Assembly (NCBI GenBank): GCA_029245865.1
Contig: JAQWOM010000034.1
Location: 78,305-142,304, forward strand
DNA length: 64,000 bases
DNA from: Planctomycetota bacterium
GTDB taxonomy: Bacteria; Planctomycetota; B15-G4
Direction of reading: 5' to 3'
A program made the translations under genes and the position numbers. The notes under the pieces are model-generated. The model did no database searches. It was not told the DNA's origin and was given only the letters and a program-made list of their open reading frames with translations. Every line of letters begins with the position of its first letter. Within the stretch, counting starts at the first letter, position 1. This document shows, piece by piece, positions 48,088 to 57,321 of the stretch.

Positions 48088-49260
48088 ATGAATCTTGCCA
48101 CGAGAATGAGTCGCCTCGGAACCGAGACGGCGTTTGAAGTGCTTGCCCGAGCCCGCGCTCTCGAAGCGCAAGGCCGATCGATCATCCATCTCGAAATCGG
48201 CGAGCCCGATTTCGAAACGCCTTCCAATGTGATTGCAGCCGGCAAGAAGGCTCTGGACGACGGCTTCACGCACTACGGGCCTAGCCCAGGACTTCCTCAG
48301 TTGCGCGAGGCCATCGCAGCTGATTTTTCAGCGCGGCGTGGTCTCGATGTTTCTCCAGAGCGGGTGGTTGTTTACCCCGGCGGTAAGCCCGTCATGTTCT
48401 TCATGATGTTGGCGTTGCTTGAGTCGGGCGATGAAGCCATTTTTCCGAGCCCGGGCTTTCCGATTTACGAATCGATGATCAATTATTGTGGCGCAACTCC
48501 CGTGGCGTTGCCTTTACGAGAAGAAAACGAGTTCAAGTTGGACGTTGCCGAACTCGAAGGGCTGGTCACGGAGCGGACGAAGGTGGTTGTCATCAATTCG
48601 CCCCAGAATCCCACGGGTGCGCTGCTCGGAAAGCAGGAGATCGAAGCCGTTGCGAAGCTTTGCGCCGACAAGGGGCTCTGGTTGCTCAGCGATGAGATCT
48701 ACTCACGCATTATTTATGAAGGCGTGCATGACACCGCTCTTCGATACGGCGACCCTTCGCGCATTGTTGTCTTGGATGGATTCAGCAAGACCTACGCCAT
48801 GACCGGCTGGCGCCTGGGTTACGGCATCATGTCGGAGGAATTTTCGGTGCCCATGGCGCGGCTCCAGACCAATGCAACGAGTTGCACGGCGGCCATGGTG
48901 CAGATGGCCGGTGCCGAGGCGTTGACGGGCGACCAGACGGCCGTGGACGACATGGTCAAAGAGTTCCATCGGAGGCGTGACGTCATTGTTGACGGGCTCA
49001 ATGCCATCGAGGGGGTGAGTTGCCTGCGCCCGAAAGGCGCTTTTTATGTTTTTCCAAACATCAGGGGCACTGGATACAGCAGCAAGGAACTCGAGAATAG
49101 ATTGCTGGATGAAGGCGGTGTTGCAGCGCTTTCGGGGACATCTTTCGGCACGCATGGCGATGGATTTCTCCGGTTTAGTTACGCCAACTCCGTTGAGAAC
49201 ATCGAAGAGGCTTTGCGGCGCTTCGCCTCGTTCCTGGAGAACAACCCGGCTCCGCGGTGA
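48088..49260 (+). CDS. Class I/II pyridoxal-phosphate aminotransferase (aspartate aminotransferase-like)
   Basis: 390 residues. PLP-dependent transamination of an amino acid, probably aspartate or an alanine/aromatic substrate. Seen: HLEIGEPDFETPSNV, THYGPSPGLPQLREAIA, INSPQNPTGALL, LSDEIYSRIIYEG with the PLP Asp, and LDGFSKTYAMTGWRLGYGI with the catalytic Lys in SKTYAMTGWR. RFSYANSVENI is the carboxylate-Arg region. ATG 48088 coincides with the predicted transcription start; a TTG at 48082 is two codons upstream. Exact substrate is not decidable from sequence alone. Confidence 0.93.
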   Translation: MNLATRMSRLGTETAFEVLARARALEAQGRSIIHLEIGEPDFETPSNVIAAGKKALDDGFTHYGPSPGLPQLREAIAADFSARRGLDVSPERVVVYPGGKPVMFFMMLALLESGDEAIFPSPGFPIYESMINYCGATPVALPLREENEFKLDVAELEGLVTERTKVVVINSPQNPTGALLGKQEIEAVAKLCADKGLWLLSDEIYSRIIYEGVHDTALRYGDPSRIVVLDGFSKTYAMTGWRLGYGIMSEEFSVPMARLQTNATSCTAAMVQMAGAEALTGDQTAVDDMVKEFHRRRDVIVDGLNAIEGVSCLRPKGAFYVFPNIRGTGYSSKELENRLLDEGGVAALSGTSFGTHGDGFLRFSYANSVENIEEALRRFASFLENNPAPR

Positions 49261-49280
49261 CTGAAGCCTGGCGTGCGCAA

Positions 49281-50924
49281 CTAGGGCAGTCGGTACAACT
49301 CGTAGATGTCCGTGACGTCGTGATAGAGACTTACGTGTCGCGACAGGTACCAAACTGGCGATCGTATGCGTGAGTCACAGATCTCGCCCAGCGCCTGGAT
49401 GGCGTAGGCAATGACGTAGGAGGGCTGGCGCTCATCCTGGGCCAGGTCGAGAAGTGGAGCGATGGTGTCGCGGTCGCCGACCTGTCCCATCGCAAAGGCT
49501 CGCCCAGCGCGGTCCATGGTGGCGAGGACCTCGCTTGATGTTTCGGCCAGCGCGCTCACTTCATCGCGTTGCCCGAGCAAGCCGAGCCCGAGCATCGCGA
49601 GCCTGGAGACCTCGACGTTGTGGATCGTCTCTGCCAGTTCGACCAGGCGTTTTACCGTTTCGTCGTCGGCTTCACCGACGAGACCGGCTGCGCGACAAAG
49701 TACACTCAGGTAGACAGGCTCCTGCGATTTTTTCAGTTCGTCGCGCAAAATCGGAAGTACGCGCGGATCCTGAATCATCGACAGGGCCGTGATCAGTGCG
49801 CCGCGAGCGCTCAGTTCGTGTTGATCGTCCAGTGCATCCAGAAGCTTGTCGGCGTTTGACGGGTCGCCGTCGAGCCCCAGGGCGAGAGCAACATGGGGTC
49901 GCAAGAGAGTTGTTGTTCTCGTGAGTTCCTGCTTCAAAAAGGCGCGGGTTTCGGGCAGCCGAACGCGGCCGAGGGCGTGGTACAGGTTTCCAAGTGTCGA
50001 GAGATCCTTTTCGGTGCTCGCGCGCTTGATTATCGCCTGTGCCTCGGGGGCCTGGACATGCGACGCGAGGCCCTCGAGTGCTGCGGCTGCAGAGCGCCTG
50101 ACTTCATTGTCATCGTCCGCAAGGAGTCGCAGGACCACGGGCAGAGCGGCTGGAACGCCACTTCTTCCGAGCGCTACGGTGAGCAGAGAGCGTAGGCGAG
50201 CATCCTGCTCCAACTGCCACGTGTCGAGCAGCGCGATCAAAGAATGCGCGGGGGCGTGTTCTGCCGCGACGCCGGCCGCATACACGACACCCGCCTGGAG
50301 CAAGTAGTCCAGCTTCTTGAGGGTCTTCGGCTGGAGGTATTGCTCGAGTATCTGGATGCTTTCGGATGTCCCCAGGAGTCCCAGGGCGACTGCAGCGACG
50401 AGTCGGATTTCTGAACCGTTGAGCCGATCTCTCAGGATGGCGTGCAGGCGTTCTGTGGTGATGGGTTGGTGCACGAATCCGAGAGCGAGAACCGCCTGCG
50501 TGCGCACGTAGAGGTCGGGGTCGCGGGTCCGGTCGATGACAGCGTCGATTGCGGATGGCAAGCCAAGTCGGGCAACCGAGACGGCCGCCGTCGCACGCAC
50601 ATCACGATTGTGATGCTCCAAGGCCTGGAGCAGCACGGGGAGGACCTCTTTGATCCGCGTGTCATCGTCCACTTCGAGGTAGCCACCCTGACCCGATTCA
50701 GATGGCAGAGACAGCATGCGCCGCCGGCGATCCACGATCTCTTCGCGATTGAAGTCAAACCACCATTCCCAGCGCTCCGGCTGGACCTGAAAGTACGGCC
50801 CGTAACCGGGCTGAATCACAGCCTGGTCTATGAGGGGGCTGTCGACCGTCGGTTCGGGATGGGGGGGAAGGTATTGCCCTCCGTGGGGGAGCAGGAGGGA
50901 GGCGAGGATGAGCACGCCGTGCAT
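49281..50924 (-). CDS. Exported HEAT-repeat protein
   Basis: 547 residues. The start MHGVLILASLLLPHGG is a short hydrophobic segment, probably a signal sequence. After WEWWFDFNREEIVDRRRRML there are about ten HEAT/PBS-lyase-like repeats (for example NRDVRATAAVSVARLGLPSAID, DPDLYVRTQAVLALGFV, NEVRRSAAAALEGLA), making an alpha-solenoid protein-binding scaffold. No enzymatic motif. Divergent from the SH3/coiled-coil protein, 70 bases away. Planctomycete genomes hold many such repeat proteins; function unknown. Confidence 0.85.
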   Translation of the reverse strand: MHGVLILASLLLPHGGQYLPPHPEPTVDSPLIDQAVIQPGYGPYFQVQPERWEWWFDFNREEIVDRRRRMLSLPSESGQGGYLEVDDDTRIKEVLPVLLQALEHHNRDVRATAAVSVARLGLPSAIDAVIDRTRDPDLYVRTQAVLALGFVHQPITTERLHAILRDRLNGSEIRLVAAVALGLLGTSESIQILEQYLQPKTLKKLDYLLQAGVVYAAGVAAEHAPAHSLIALLDTWQLEQDARLRSLLTVALGRSGVPAALPVVLRLLADDDNEVRRSAAAALEGLASHVQAPEAQAIIKRASTEKDLSTLGNLYHALGRVRLPETRAFLKQELTRTTTLLRPHVALALGLDGDPSNADKLLDALDDQHELSARGALITALSMIQDPRVLPILRDELKKSQEPVYLSVLCRAAGLVGEADDETVKRLVELAETIHNVEVSRLAMLGLGLLGQRDEVSALAETSSEVLATMDRAGRAFAMGQVGDRDTIAPLLDLAQDERQPSYVIAYAIQALGEICDSRIRSPVWYLSRHVSLYHDVTDIYELYRLP

Positions 50925-50994
50925 GGCGAGAAACTCAAGAGATGAGGCGACGAGGGCTGGAGACGGGCTCCCCGGACCCCTAGGATCCTACGTC

Positions 50995-52098
50995 ATGATT
51001 GCTCTCATCTTGACGTTGCAGCTCGCACTCCCTTTTCAGGACCTTCCTGGTGACGCTTTCGCGAGGCCCCTGGCCCCGATTGTCCTTCGCTCGGGGTCAA
51101 GTTCCAATCACCCAGGAGCCTTGATGCTCGACGAGGGCGCCATCGTTCGCATCAGCGAGGCCGCTGGTTCGATCCGAGCGAGTTACGTGAAGGTCTACGT
51201 GCCCCAGGGTTACCCGGTCTACGTCCATTCCGATTTTTCCCAGGTCGACCGGAGCCTGCGAAAGGTTGTTGTGGAGGGGACGCGCCTCAATATGCGGCTT
51301 CTCCCGGCTACCGTCGGGTTGATCCCCGTCGGTCAGCTCGACGAAGGCGCTCACGAGTTGCAGCTGCTCGATGAAGAGGGGGGCTGGGTGCGTGTGCTCG
51401 CGCCAGCGAATCTCCCCTTGCACGCCAGGCGTGACGAATTCGAAGTTGTGAGTTCCTCGTTGGCTGCCGTGGACTGGGAACAGCAGGCGATGACGCGCGA
51501 ACAGCGCAGGCGACGTGAGATAGAGGCTTTCAATGCGACCGACCCCGTTCGCATTCGAGAGCGAGAGCTCGAGGTGCGTCTTAGCAACCTGAGCGCCACT
51601 GCCTTGTCTGATCAGTCGGACCTCGCGCTTGAAAGTCGATCCGTGGCGTTGGAGGCGCTGGCTGCGGAGGCGAGCCGCCGCGACCTGGCAGCTGCCGTGG
51701 AGAATCTACAAAGGGAGCTCTCATCTGAAGTGAGCCGGCGTAAGGTCGCTCTTGCAACGCTAACCGAGATCGAGCGCCAGCGCGTTCGTGATGCGACGGC
51801 TCTTGTTCGAGAGGCTCGATCGCTTGACTTCGGACTTCGTTTTCTTGGGAAGGGCGATCCCATGAAGTTCGAGGGGCTTGTGATGAGACAAACAAGCGAG
51901 GACAAGGAGGCGACGGTCTACAGTATTCAGGGACCGGCCGGACGGACCTTCAAGTTAAGTGCATCCAAAGATGTCGCTGATTTAAGAAAGCTGTTCGGCA
52001 AGCGAGTGATTCTGAAAGGGCGCAGCCTCTCGCTGGTGAATGTTCAGGGCCCGGTGTTCATCGTCGATTCGGTTGTCAGCGTGTCCAGCCCGAAGTGA
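50995..52098 (+). CDS. Exported protein with SH3-like domain and coiled coil
   Basis: 367 residues from ATG 50995, which directly opens a hydrophobic signal (MIALILTLQLALPFQ). Residues about 50-140 resemble a bacterial SH3 domain (VYVPQGYPVYVHSDF, RLNMRLLPATVGLIPVGQL, ELQLLDEEGGWVRVLAP). Residues about 155-280 are a long Arg/Glu/Ala-rich coiled coil. The end (KFEGLVMRQTSEDKEATVY, KRVILKGRSLSLVNVQG) is beta-rich. Possibly peptidoglycan- or envelope-binding (inference). The TTG start of cstA lies 7 bases after its stop. Confidence 0.75.
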   Translation: MIALILTLQLALPFQDLPGDAFARPLAPIVLRSGSSSNHPGALMLDEGAIVRISEAAGSIRASYVKVYVPQGYPVYVHSDFSQVDRSLRKVVVEGTRLNMRLLPATVGLIPVGQLDEGAHELQLLDEEGGWVRVLAPANLPLHARRDEFEVVSSSLAAVDWEQQAMTREQRRRREIEAFNATDPVRIRERELEVRLSNLSATALSDQSDLALESRSVALEALAAEASRRDLAAAVENLQRELSSEVSRRKVALATLTEIERQRVRDATALVREARSLDFGLRFLGKGDPMKFEGLVMRQTSEDKEATVYSIQGPAGRTFKLSASKDVADLRKLFGKRVILKGRSLSLVNVQGPVFIVDSVVSVSSPK

Positions 52099-52105
52099 TG
52101 TCGCC

Positions 52106-53860
52106 TTGACCGCAGCGATTGCCGTCGCCGCGTGCCTTGTGGCCTATGTTCTGGGATACCGCGTTTATTCGCGCTTTCTGGCTGGCCCTGTCTACGGACT
52201 CGATCCTTCCCGGCGGACGCCTGCTCACGAATTCGCGGATGACCGTGATTTCATGCCGACGAGGCCGACTGTTCTCTTCGGCCATCACTTTGCGTCTATC
52301 ACCGGATTGGCTCCCATGCTGGGTCCGGCAGTGGCTGTCATCTGGGGTTGGTTGCCGGCCATGCTCTGGGTCGTTTTTGGCGCCCTCTTTGTGGGCTGCG
52401 TGCACGACTTTTCTGCTCTCGTGCTTTCTGTCCGTCACAAGGGGATGTCGATCGGTGTGGTTGCAGAGGATCTGCTTGGCCGTCGAGCTAAGTGCTTGTT
52501 TCATTTGGTGATCTTCTTTGGCGTCTCACTCGCGATGGGCGTTTTTGTGCTCTACATCGCGCAGCTTTTTGAGCACGAATCCTACCCACAGGCCATCTTG
52601 CCGAGCGGCGGGCTCATGGTCATCGCGATGATCATTGGTCTCCTGCTGCATTCGGGCCGCGTGTCCCTTGGCAAGTCCACTGCCGTGGGCTTTGTGCTTT
52701 TGCTCGGGTTGATCTACACCGCGGTGCAAGTCGGAACGTTTGGGTTGAGTGCAGATCAATGGCCGTCTTCGCAGACATTCAAGTACTGCTTGCTCGGCTA
52801 CGGTTTACTGGCTTCCGTGTTGCCGATCTGGGCGCTGCTCCAGCCCCGAGATTTCATCAACTCGTTGTTGCTCTACGTGGGCTTGCTTGCCATGTACGTG
52901 GGTTTTTTCATGAGTGGCAACGACTTTGCGGCACCAGCTCTTGTGCTCAAGCCCGAGGGAGCGCCTCCACTCTTTCCATTCGTGTTCATTATCATCGCAT
53001 GCGGAGCGGCCAGCGGATTTCACGCCTTGGTCGCGTCCGGGACCACATCCAAGCAGCTGGACAATGAGCTGCACGCTCGCCCTATCGGCTACGGGGGGAT
53101 GATTGCCGAGTCGCTGTTGGGCCTCCTGGCGGTGATCGCTTGCACGGCAGGCGTTCTGGGGCCCGATGCCTGGACGGGCGACGGCGTGTACTCCAGTTGG
53201 GCCGCGATCAGCGGCGGCCCGGCACTCGGCAACTTCATTCGCGGCGGAGGGGCTTTTCTCACTCAGTTCGGCCTTGCCACAGAAGTTGCCGTTTCGTTCG
53301 TGGCTGTCGTAGTTGTTTCGTTTGCGCTCACAACTCTCGATTCAGCAACGCGGCTGCTGCGCTACAACATCGAGGAAATTTGCACAACACTGCGTTGGCC
53401 TCGGCTCGGCACGCGCTACTCCGCGTCACTGCTGGCAGTTGCTGCCATCTGGATCTTCGCGTTTTATGAGGTGACAGAAGAAAAGAGTGTGCACGAGTCG
53501 GTTGTCGGGGCAGATGGGTTGGTGACGACCCAGGCCACTCTGGTTCAGACCACCCGTGAAGCGGGGATCGCTCTCTGGGAACTCTTCGGGACAACGAACC
53601 AGTTGCTGGCCGGCCTTACCCTTCTCCTGGCAACTCGCTATCTGGCGCGCCGTGGGAAAATCTTGTGGGCGACAGCGGTGCCTATGTTCCTGATGCTGGC
53701 CAGCACGCTCGTGGCCATGGTCGAAAAAGTTGCCTCTTACGCACGTGGAGACAACCGGTTGTTGCTCGTTGTCGGATCCCTCTTGTTCGTGCTTGCCGTC
53801 TGGGTGTGTGTCGAGGGTGTGCTCGCCACGCTTCGTGACCGCACCAGACAGCCCTCTTGA
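52106..53860 (+). CDS. Carbon-starvation CstA-family transporter
   Basis: 584 residues from TTG 52106; the frame is open upstream to 52040 inside the previous gene, but that sequence is not family-like. About 15 hydrophobic segments. Seen: VLGYRVYSRFLAGPVYGLD, FGHHFASITGLAPMLGPAVAVIWGW, GALFVGCVHDFSAL, ASGTTSKQLDNE and FALTTLDSATRLLRYNIEE, all CstA hallmarks. Takes up peptides or pyruvate across the inner membrane, induced in starvation in other bacteria. Regulation is not visible here. Confidence 0.93.
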   Translation: MTAAIAVAACLVAYVLGYRVYSRFLAGPVYGLDPSRRTPAHEFADDRDFMPTRPTVLFGHHFASITGLAPMLGPAVAVIWGWLPAMLWVVFGALFVGCVHDFSALVLSVRHKGMSIGVVAEDLLGRRAKCLFHLVIFFGVSLAMGVFVLYIAQLFEHESYPQAILPSGGLMVIAMIIGLLLHSGRVSLGKSTAVGFVLLLGLIYTAVQVGTFGLSADQWPSSQTFKYCLLGYGLLASVLPIWALLQPRDFINSLLLYVGLLAMYVGFFMSGNDFAAPALVLKPEGAPPLFPFVFIIIACGAASGFHALVASGTTSKQLDNELHARPIGYGGMIAESLLGLLAVIACTAGVLGPDAWTGDGVYSSWAAISGGPALGNFIRGGGAFLTQFGLATEVAVSFVAVVVVSFALTTLDSATRLLRYNIEEICTTLRWPRLGTRYSASLLAVAAIWIFAFYEVTEEKSVHESVVGADGLVTTQATLVQTTREAGIALWELFGTTNQLLAGLTLLLATRYLARRGKILWATAVPMFLMLASTLVAMVEKVASYARGDNRLLLVVGSLLFVLAVWVCVEGVLATLRDRTRQPS

Positions 53861-53869
53861 GGTGAGGCG

Positions 53870-54991
53870 CTAACGGATGTGAGGTGACGAGGTATAAAAC
53901 GCCTCGAACTCTCCCGCCTGAATCGCTGACCGAGCCTGTTCGACGAGTCGGTGAAGGAAGCGAAGGTTGTGCACGCTGCACAGCATGCCGCCGAGCGCTT
54001 CGCCTGTCATGATGAGGTGCCGCAGGACACCGAGGTCCCACTCCGTGCAGGTCTCGCAGTCGCAGTCGGGGTCTGCGGCGCCCGTGGCTTTTTTGAAGCG
54101 GCTGTTTCGAAGGTGGATCGTGCCCTCCGAAGTGAAGAGCGAGCCATGGCGTCCGTTGCGAGTTGGAAGCACGCAGTCAAAGATGTCAAAGCCTGAGGCA
54201 ATGGCTGTCAGGATGTCACCGGGGCGCCCGACGCCCATGATGTAGCGGACGCGATTGGCTGGTAGAAGCTCTGCATAGCGTTTCGTTGCCGTGCGGAGCT
54301 CTTCGGAAGTTTCTCCAACCGAAAGTCCACCCATGGCGAAACCGTCAAAGTCGAGCGCGGTGAGTTCGCGTGCCGATTGCTTCCGCAACTCGTCATCGAG
54401 GCCGCCCTGGACAATGGCGAAGAGCGCTTGGCCGCGTGTGCTCGTTGCTCTGTGATGGGCGAGCGCCTTGGCAGCCCAGTCGGTGGTGCGCCGAACCGCG
54501 GTTTCCAGGAGCGAGCGGTCGGCGGGCAAGGGGGGGCAGTGATCGAAGGCCATGGCGATGTCCGAATCCAAGGCCAGCTGGATATCAACGGCTTCCGTGG
54601 GCCCGAGTCGCAAGCGCCTCCCATTGATGGGGGATTGAAAGCTCACACCTTGGTCATCGAGCTTTGCCACGTTCAGCATCGAGAAGACCTGGAAGCCGCC
54701 GCTGTCGGTGAGGATGGGCCCATCCCAGTTCATGAATTTGTGCAGCCCTCCGAGCGCCGCGATGACCTCTTCCCCAGGTCGGTCATGAAGGTGGCATGCG
54801 TTGGCGAGGATCATCTGGGAGCCCACGTTCGCAAGTCGATCAGGCGGAACGCCTTTCACACTTCCGTAGGTTCCTACGGGTAGGAAGGCCGGTGTTTCGA
54901 TCGTGCGCTGCCGCACGGTGATGCGGCCAACTCTGGCGGATCCGCAACTGTGAGTGACCTGGTGCTCCAGGCCGGAGGTGGTTTTTGTCAC
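53870..54991 (-). CDS. tgt: Queuine/preQ1 tRNA-guanine transglycosylase, second paralogue
   Basis: 373 residues from GTG 54991, which overlaps the spoIID stop (GTGA); a longer frame runs into spoIID. Seen: ETPAFLPVGTYGSVKGV, HLHDRPGEE, LTDSGGFQVFSML, FAIVQGGLDD, AMGGLSVGE, IFDCVLPTRN with the nucleophile, and the zinc set CDCETC plus His. Differences from the canonical active site: MAFDHC in place of MAFDEC, and the post-zinc YSRxxLxHL reads WDLGVLRHL. The paralogue at 3894 keeps FDEC but loses the RPG loop, so the two may differ in base or tRNA preference. Confidence 0.94.
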   Translation of the reverse strand: MTKTTSGLEHQVTHSCGSARVGRITVRQRTIETPAFLPVGTYGSVKGVPPDRLANVGSQMILANACHLHDRPGEEVIAALGGLHKFMNWDGPILTDSGGFQVFSMLNVAKLDDQGVSFQSPINGRRLRLGPTEAVDIQLALDSDIAMAFDHCPPLPADRSLLETAVRRTTDWAAKALAHHRATSTRGQALFAIVQGGLDDELRKQSARELTALDFDGFAMGGLSVGETSEELRTATKRYAELLPANRVRYIMGVGRPGDILTAIASGFDIFDCVLPTRNGRHGSLFTSEGTIHLRNSRFKKATGAADPDCDCETCTEWDLGVLRHLIMTGEALGGMLCSVHNLRFLHRLVEQARSAIQAGEFEAFYTSSPHIR

Positions 54992-56214
54992 AGCAATTGG
55001 ACCAGATCGGCGCCTGGGTAATACCGGCGGAGGATGATGCGATAACCGGCGCCGCGGCGTGCGTAGCCATTGGCTCCGTACTGACACAGACCCACACCGT
55101 GTCCCCAGCCCTGGCCTTGAACAACGAGGGCTTCAGGTGAAATCCGCGGAGGCGCCGCCCATCGCGTGGAAAGCAGTTGTTTCGCGCGAGGTTGCCCTCG
55201 CGAAACGCGCTCTCGGAAGTTGACTGCGGGTATTCGAGACTCAAGGCCGCCGGCCGTGATCGTGATCCACTCTGGCCGACCAGGCAAATAAGGTGGCTCG
55301 AGAGAGATGGACTCCAGTGGGGCTACGGGTAGACCCGCCGCTTCGCACACGACCTCTGCGTCGAGCGTGCGTGTCCAGCTCCAGCTGCCGGAGTGCTGGC
55401 AGTCCGAGCAAGGGACCTGTTTGTGTAAGACACCTTCTGGTGGTGCGGGGAAGACATCTGCGGCACGTGCTGTTTTCCCGCCGCAGGTGGACTGGAACCA
55501 GGCCGGGATGATCTGGCCTTCATGTGCGAGGACCTGCCCCGCTGTTTGTTCAATGGCCTCTGTCGAGAGCCACGTTTCGACTTCTTTCCCACCGTAGACC
55601 TGACTTCGCACATCGGGGTGAAGCCAGCCACGGCGGGCTCCCTCGGAGAGCGCGTAGCTGCGCGCTGCGACCGCCTGGGACTTCAGCGCTTCGAGCCCAA
55701 ATCGATCGGGCATCTCGACGGGAAGAACGCCTTTGAGGTAGTCCTCGATGTTCAGTCTGTTGATGACGCGAGGCCGGCCTTGGTCCGAGATTTCGATTCT
55801 CAGCAGGCTGCGATACTGCTGGCCGCGGAAAGTCAGGGTGGCCCCGTCGAGGGGGCGGAGTTCCAGGCTCTGTGCCACTCGAACTCTTTCGCCCAGAAGA
55901 ATTTCGCCCTCTTCGACCTGAATCGGTGTGTTTTCGGGGAGAGAGCTGCCCTCCATGACGAGCAGGCCCTGACTGTCGTAGATCTCGAAGGGGCCATTCG
56001 AGCCAATCGTTGCGGGCTGCTCTGCAGGCATGGACAAGCGCACGTCGACCCAGCCGAGGGGGCGCTCACCCACCAAGGGGAGTGGAGGCGCGGGCGCCTT
56101 TGCGCATGCCATCAAGAGGCAGGGAGAGAGCCACAGAGCGGTGGCGAGCAAGGCTCTGCTGCACCGCAGGCCACGTCGAATCCTGCCTTCCCGTTCACGG
56201 CCCTGTCGACTCAC
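54988..56214 (-). CDS. SpoIID/LytB-domain lipoprotein
   Basis: 408 residues. An N-terminal signal with lipobox LLMAC gives a lipidated Cys near residue 37. A beta-rich front (100-150) is followed by the SpoIID domain: LPVEMPDRFGLEALKSQAVAARSYAL with the catalytic Glu, STCGGKTARA with the first zinc Cys, VPCSDC, and GHGVGLCQYGANGYARRG near the end. In spore formers SpoIID is a lytic transglycosylase that trims peptidoglycan; non-sporulating bacteria carry LytB-like members. Nothing else here suggests sporulation. Translation is coupled to the second tgt. Confidence 0.88.
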   Translation of the reverse strand: MSRQGREREGRIRRGLRCSRALLATALWLSPCLLMACAKAPAPPLPLVGERPLGWVDVRLSMPAEQPATIGSNGPFEIYDSQGLLVMEGSSLPENTPIQVEEGEILLGERVRVAQSLELRPLDGATLTFRGQQYRSLLRIEISDQGRPRVINRLNIEDYLKGVLPVEMPDRFGLEALKSQAVAARSYALSEGARRGWLHPDVRSQVYGGKEVETWLSTEAIEQTAGQVLAHEGQIIPAWFQSTCGGKTARAADVFPAPPEGVLHKQVPCSDCQHSGSWSWTRTLDAEVVCEAAGLPVAPLESISLEPPYLPGRPEWITITAGGLESRIPAVNFRERVSRGQPRAKQLLSTRWAAPPRISPEALVVQGQGWGHGVGLCQYGANGYARRGAGYRIILRRYYPGADLVQLL

Positions 56215-56218
56215 CGGT

Positions 56219-57247
56219 TCAGCCGTCGAACAAAGATCCCGGGTGCTCTGGAAACTCGAGCCCGAGATGGGTGCGGGCAGCGTCCGTCAGCACGCGACCT
56301 CTCGGGGTTCGTGCAAGAAAGCCAAGTCTTATGAGATGGGGCTCATAGACGAGCTCGAGAGTGTCTTCTTCTTCACCGACTGCCACGGCAAGCGTTCCCA
56401 GGCCGGCCGGACCGCCGCCAAGCCGAGCCAGTGAACCGAGAATACGGCGATCCATGTCTTCGAGCCCCAGCGTGTCGATGCCAAGCATCTGGAGGCCGGT
56501 GTCCACGACTTCTTCCGTGATGCGGCCGTCGGAGGAAAGGTCGGCGACATCGCGCAGGCGACGTAGGAGCCGGTTGGCCACTCGAGGGACTCCGCGTGCG
56601 CGATCCGCAACGCGTTGAGCGGCCGTGCTTTCAAGGTCGCAGCCGAGTCGACCAGCCGAACGCAGCAAGATCTCATGGATCTCGGGTGCGCTGTAGGGCA
56701 CCAGCTTTTCGGTGATTCCAAAGCGAGTGCGGAGTGGCTGGGTCAAGAGCCCCTCCCGGGTGGTGGCGCCGACCAGAGTGAAGGGCTGGACGGACAGTCG
56801 GACAGAGCGCGCCCCGGGTCCCTGGTCGATGATGACATCGACAGAGAGGTCCTCCATGGCGGCGTAGAGGTATTCCTCGACGGCCCTGGGGAGCCGATGG
56901 ATTTCATCGACGAAGAGCACGTCGCCGGCCTCGAGGCCGGTCAGCAATCCGACCAGATCGCCCGGGCGTTCGATGGCTGGTCCTGAGGTCACCCGGAGGG
57001 GGACGCCCATCTCGGTGGCCACTAGATGGGCCAAGGTCGTCTTTCCGAGCCCTGGGGGCCCGGAGAGGAGGACGTGGTCCAGGGCGCCTTTTCGCTGCTG
57101 AGCGGCTTTTATCCAGGTTTTAAGGTTGTCGGCGACCCGATTTTGCCCGACGAACTCGTCGAAAGTTCGGGGCCTGAGGGCCCCCTCGGCCTCATCGCGC
57201 TCGCCAGCGAGCGTCTGGAAGACTCCCTTGTCAGCGGGCTCATTCAT
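56219..57247 (-). CDS. ruvB: Holliday junction branch migration helicase RuvB
   Basis: AAA+ motor of RuvAB, moving Holliday junctions in recombination. 342 residues from ATG 57247; the frame opens further upstream without family sequence. Seen: LRPRTFDEFVGQNRV, LLSGPPGLGKTTLAHL (Walker A), VLFVDEIHRLPRAVEEYLY (Walker B), LVGATTREGLLTQPLRTRFG with the sensor and Arg finger, and the C-terminal winged helix (GGGPAGLGTLA, EPHLIRLGFLARTPRGRVLT). The ruvA and ruvC partners are not in the window. It has a -10 box directly before the ATG, so a leaderless message is possible. Confidence 0.97.
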   Translation of the reverse strand: MNEPADKGVFQTLAGERDEAEGALRPRTFDEFVGQNRVADNLKTWIKAAQQRKGALDHVLLSGPPGLGKTTLAHLVATEMGVPLRVTSGPAIERPGDLVGLLTGLEAGDVLFVDEIHRLPRAVEEYLYAAMEDLSVDVIIDQGPGARSVRLSVQPFTLVGATTREGLLTQPLRTRFGITEKLVPYSAPEIHEILLRSAGRLGCDLESTAAQRVADRARGVPRVANRLLRRLRDVADLSSDGRITEEVVDTGLQMLGIDTLGLEDMDRRILGSLARLGGGPAGLGTLAVAVGEEEDTLELVYEPHLIRLGFLARTPRGRVLTDAARTHLGLEFPEHPGSLFDG

Positions 57248-57254
57248 GGAGTGG

Positions 57255-57260
57255 ATGATA
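57255..57260 (-). promoter_or_regulatory. Possible -10 box of ruvB, leaderless start
   Basis: On the minus strand, TATCAT at 57255-57260 ends 7 bases before ATG 57247. The spacing would start transcription at the ATG. No good -35 hexamer is seen at 16-18 bases, and there is no Shine-Dalgarno. Confidence 0.35.
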
Positions 57261-57321
57261 CAGGGGGCGGTCGCCGATCCACACTGTCCTGTCAGCAAGT
57301 GGACTTGTTCCGCGTCATAGC

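Noticed and set aside
55522..56334. 270-residue open frame antisense to spoIID
   Set aside because: Shadow of SpoIID; composition is not protein-like.
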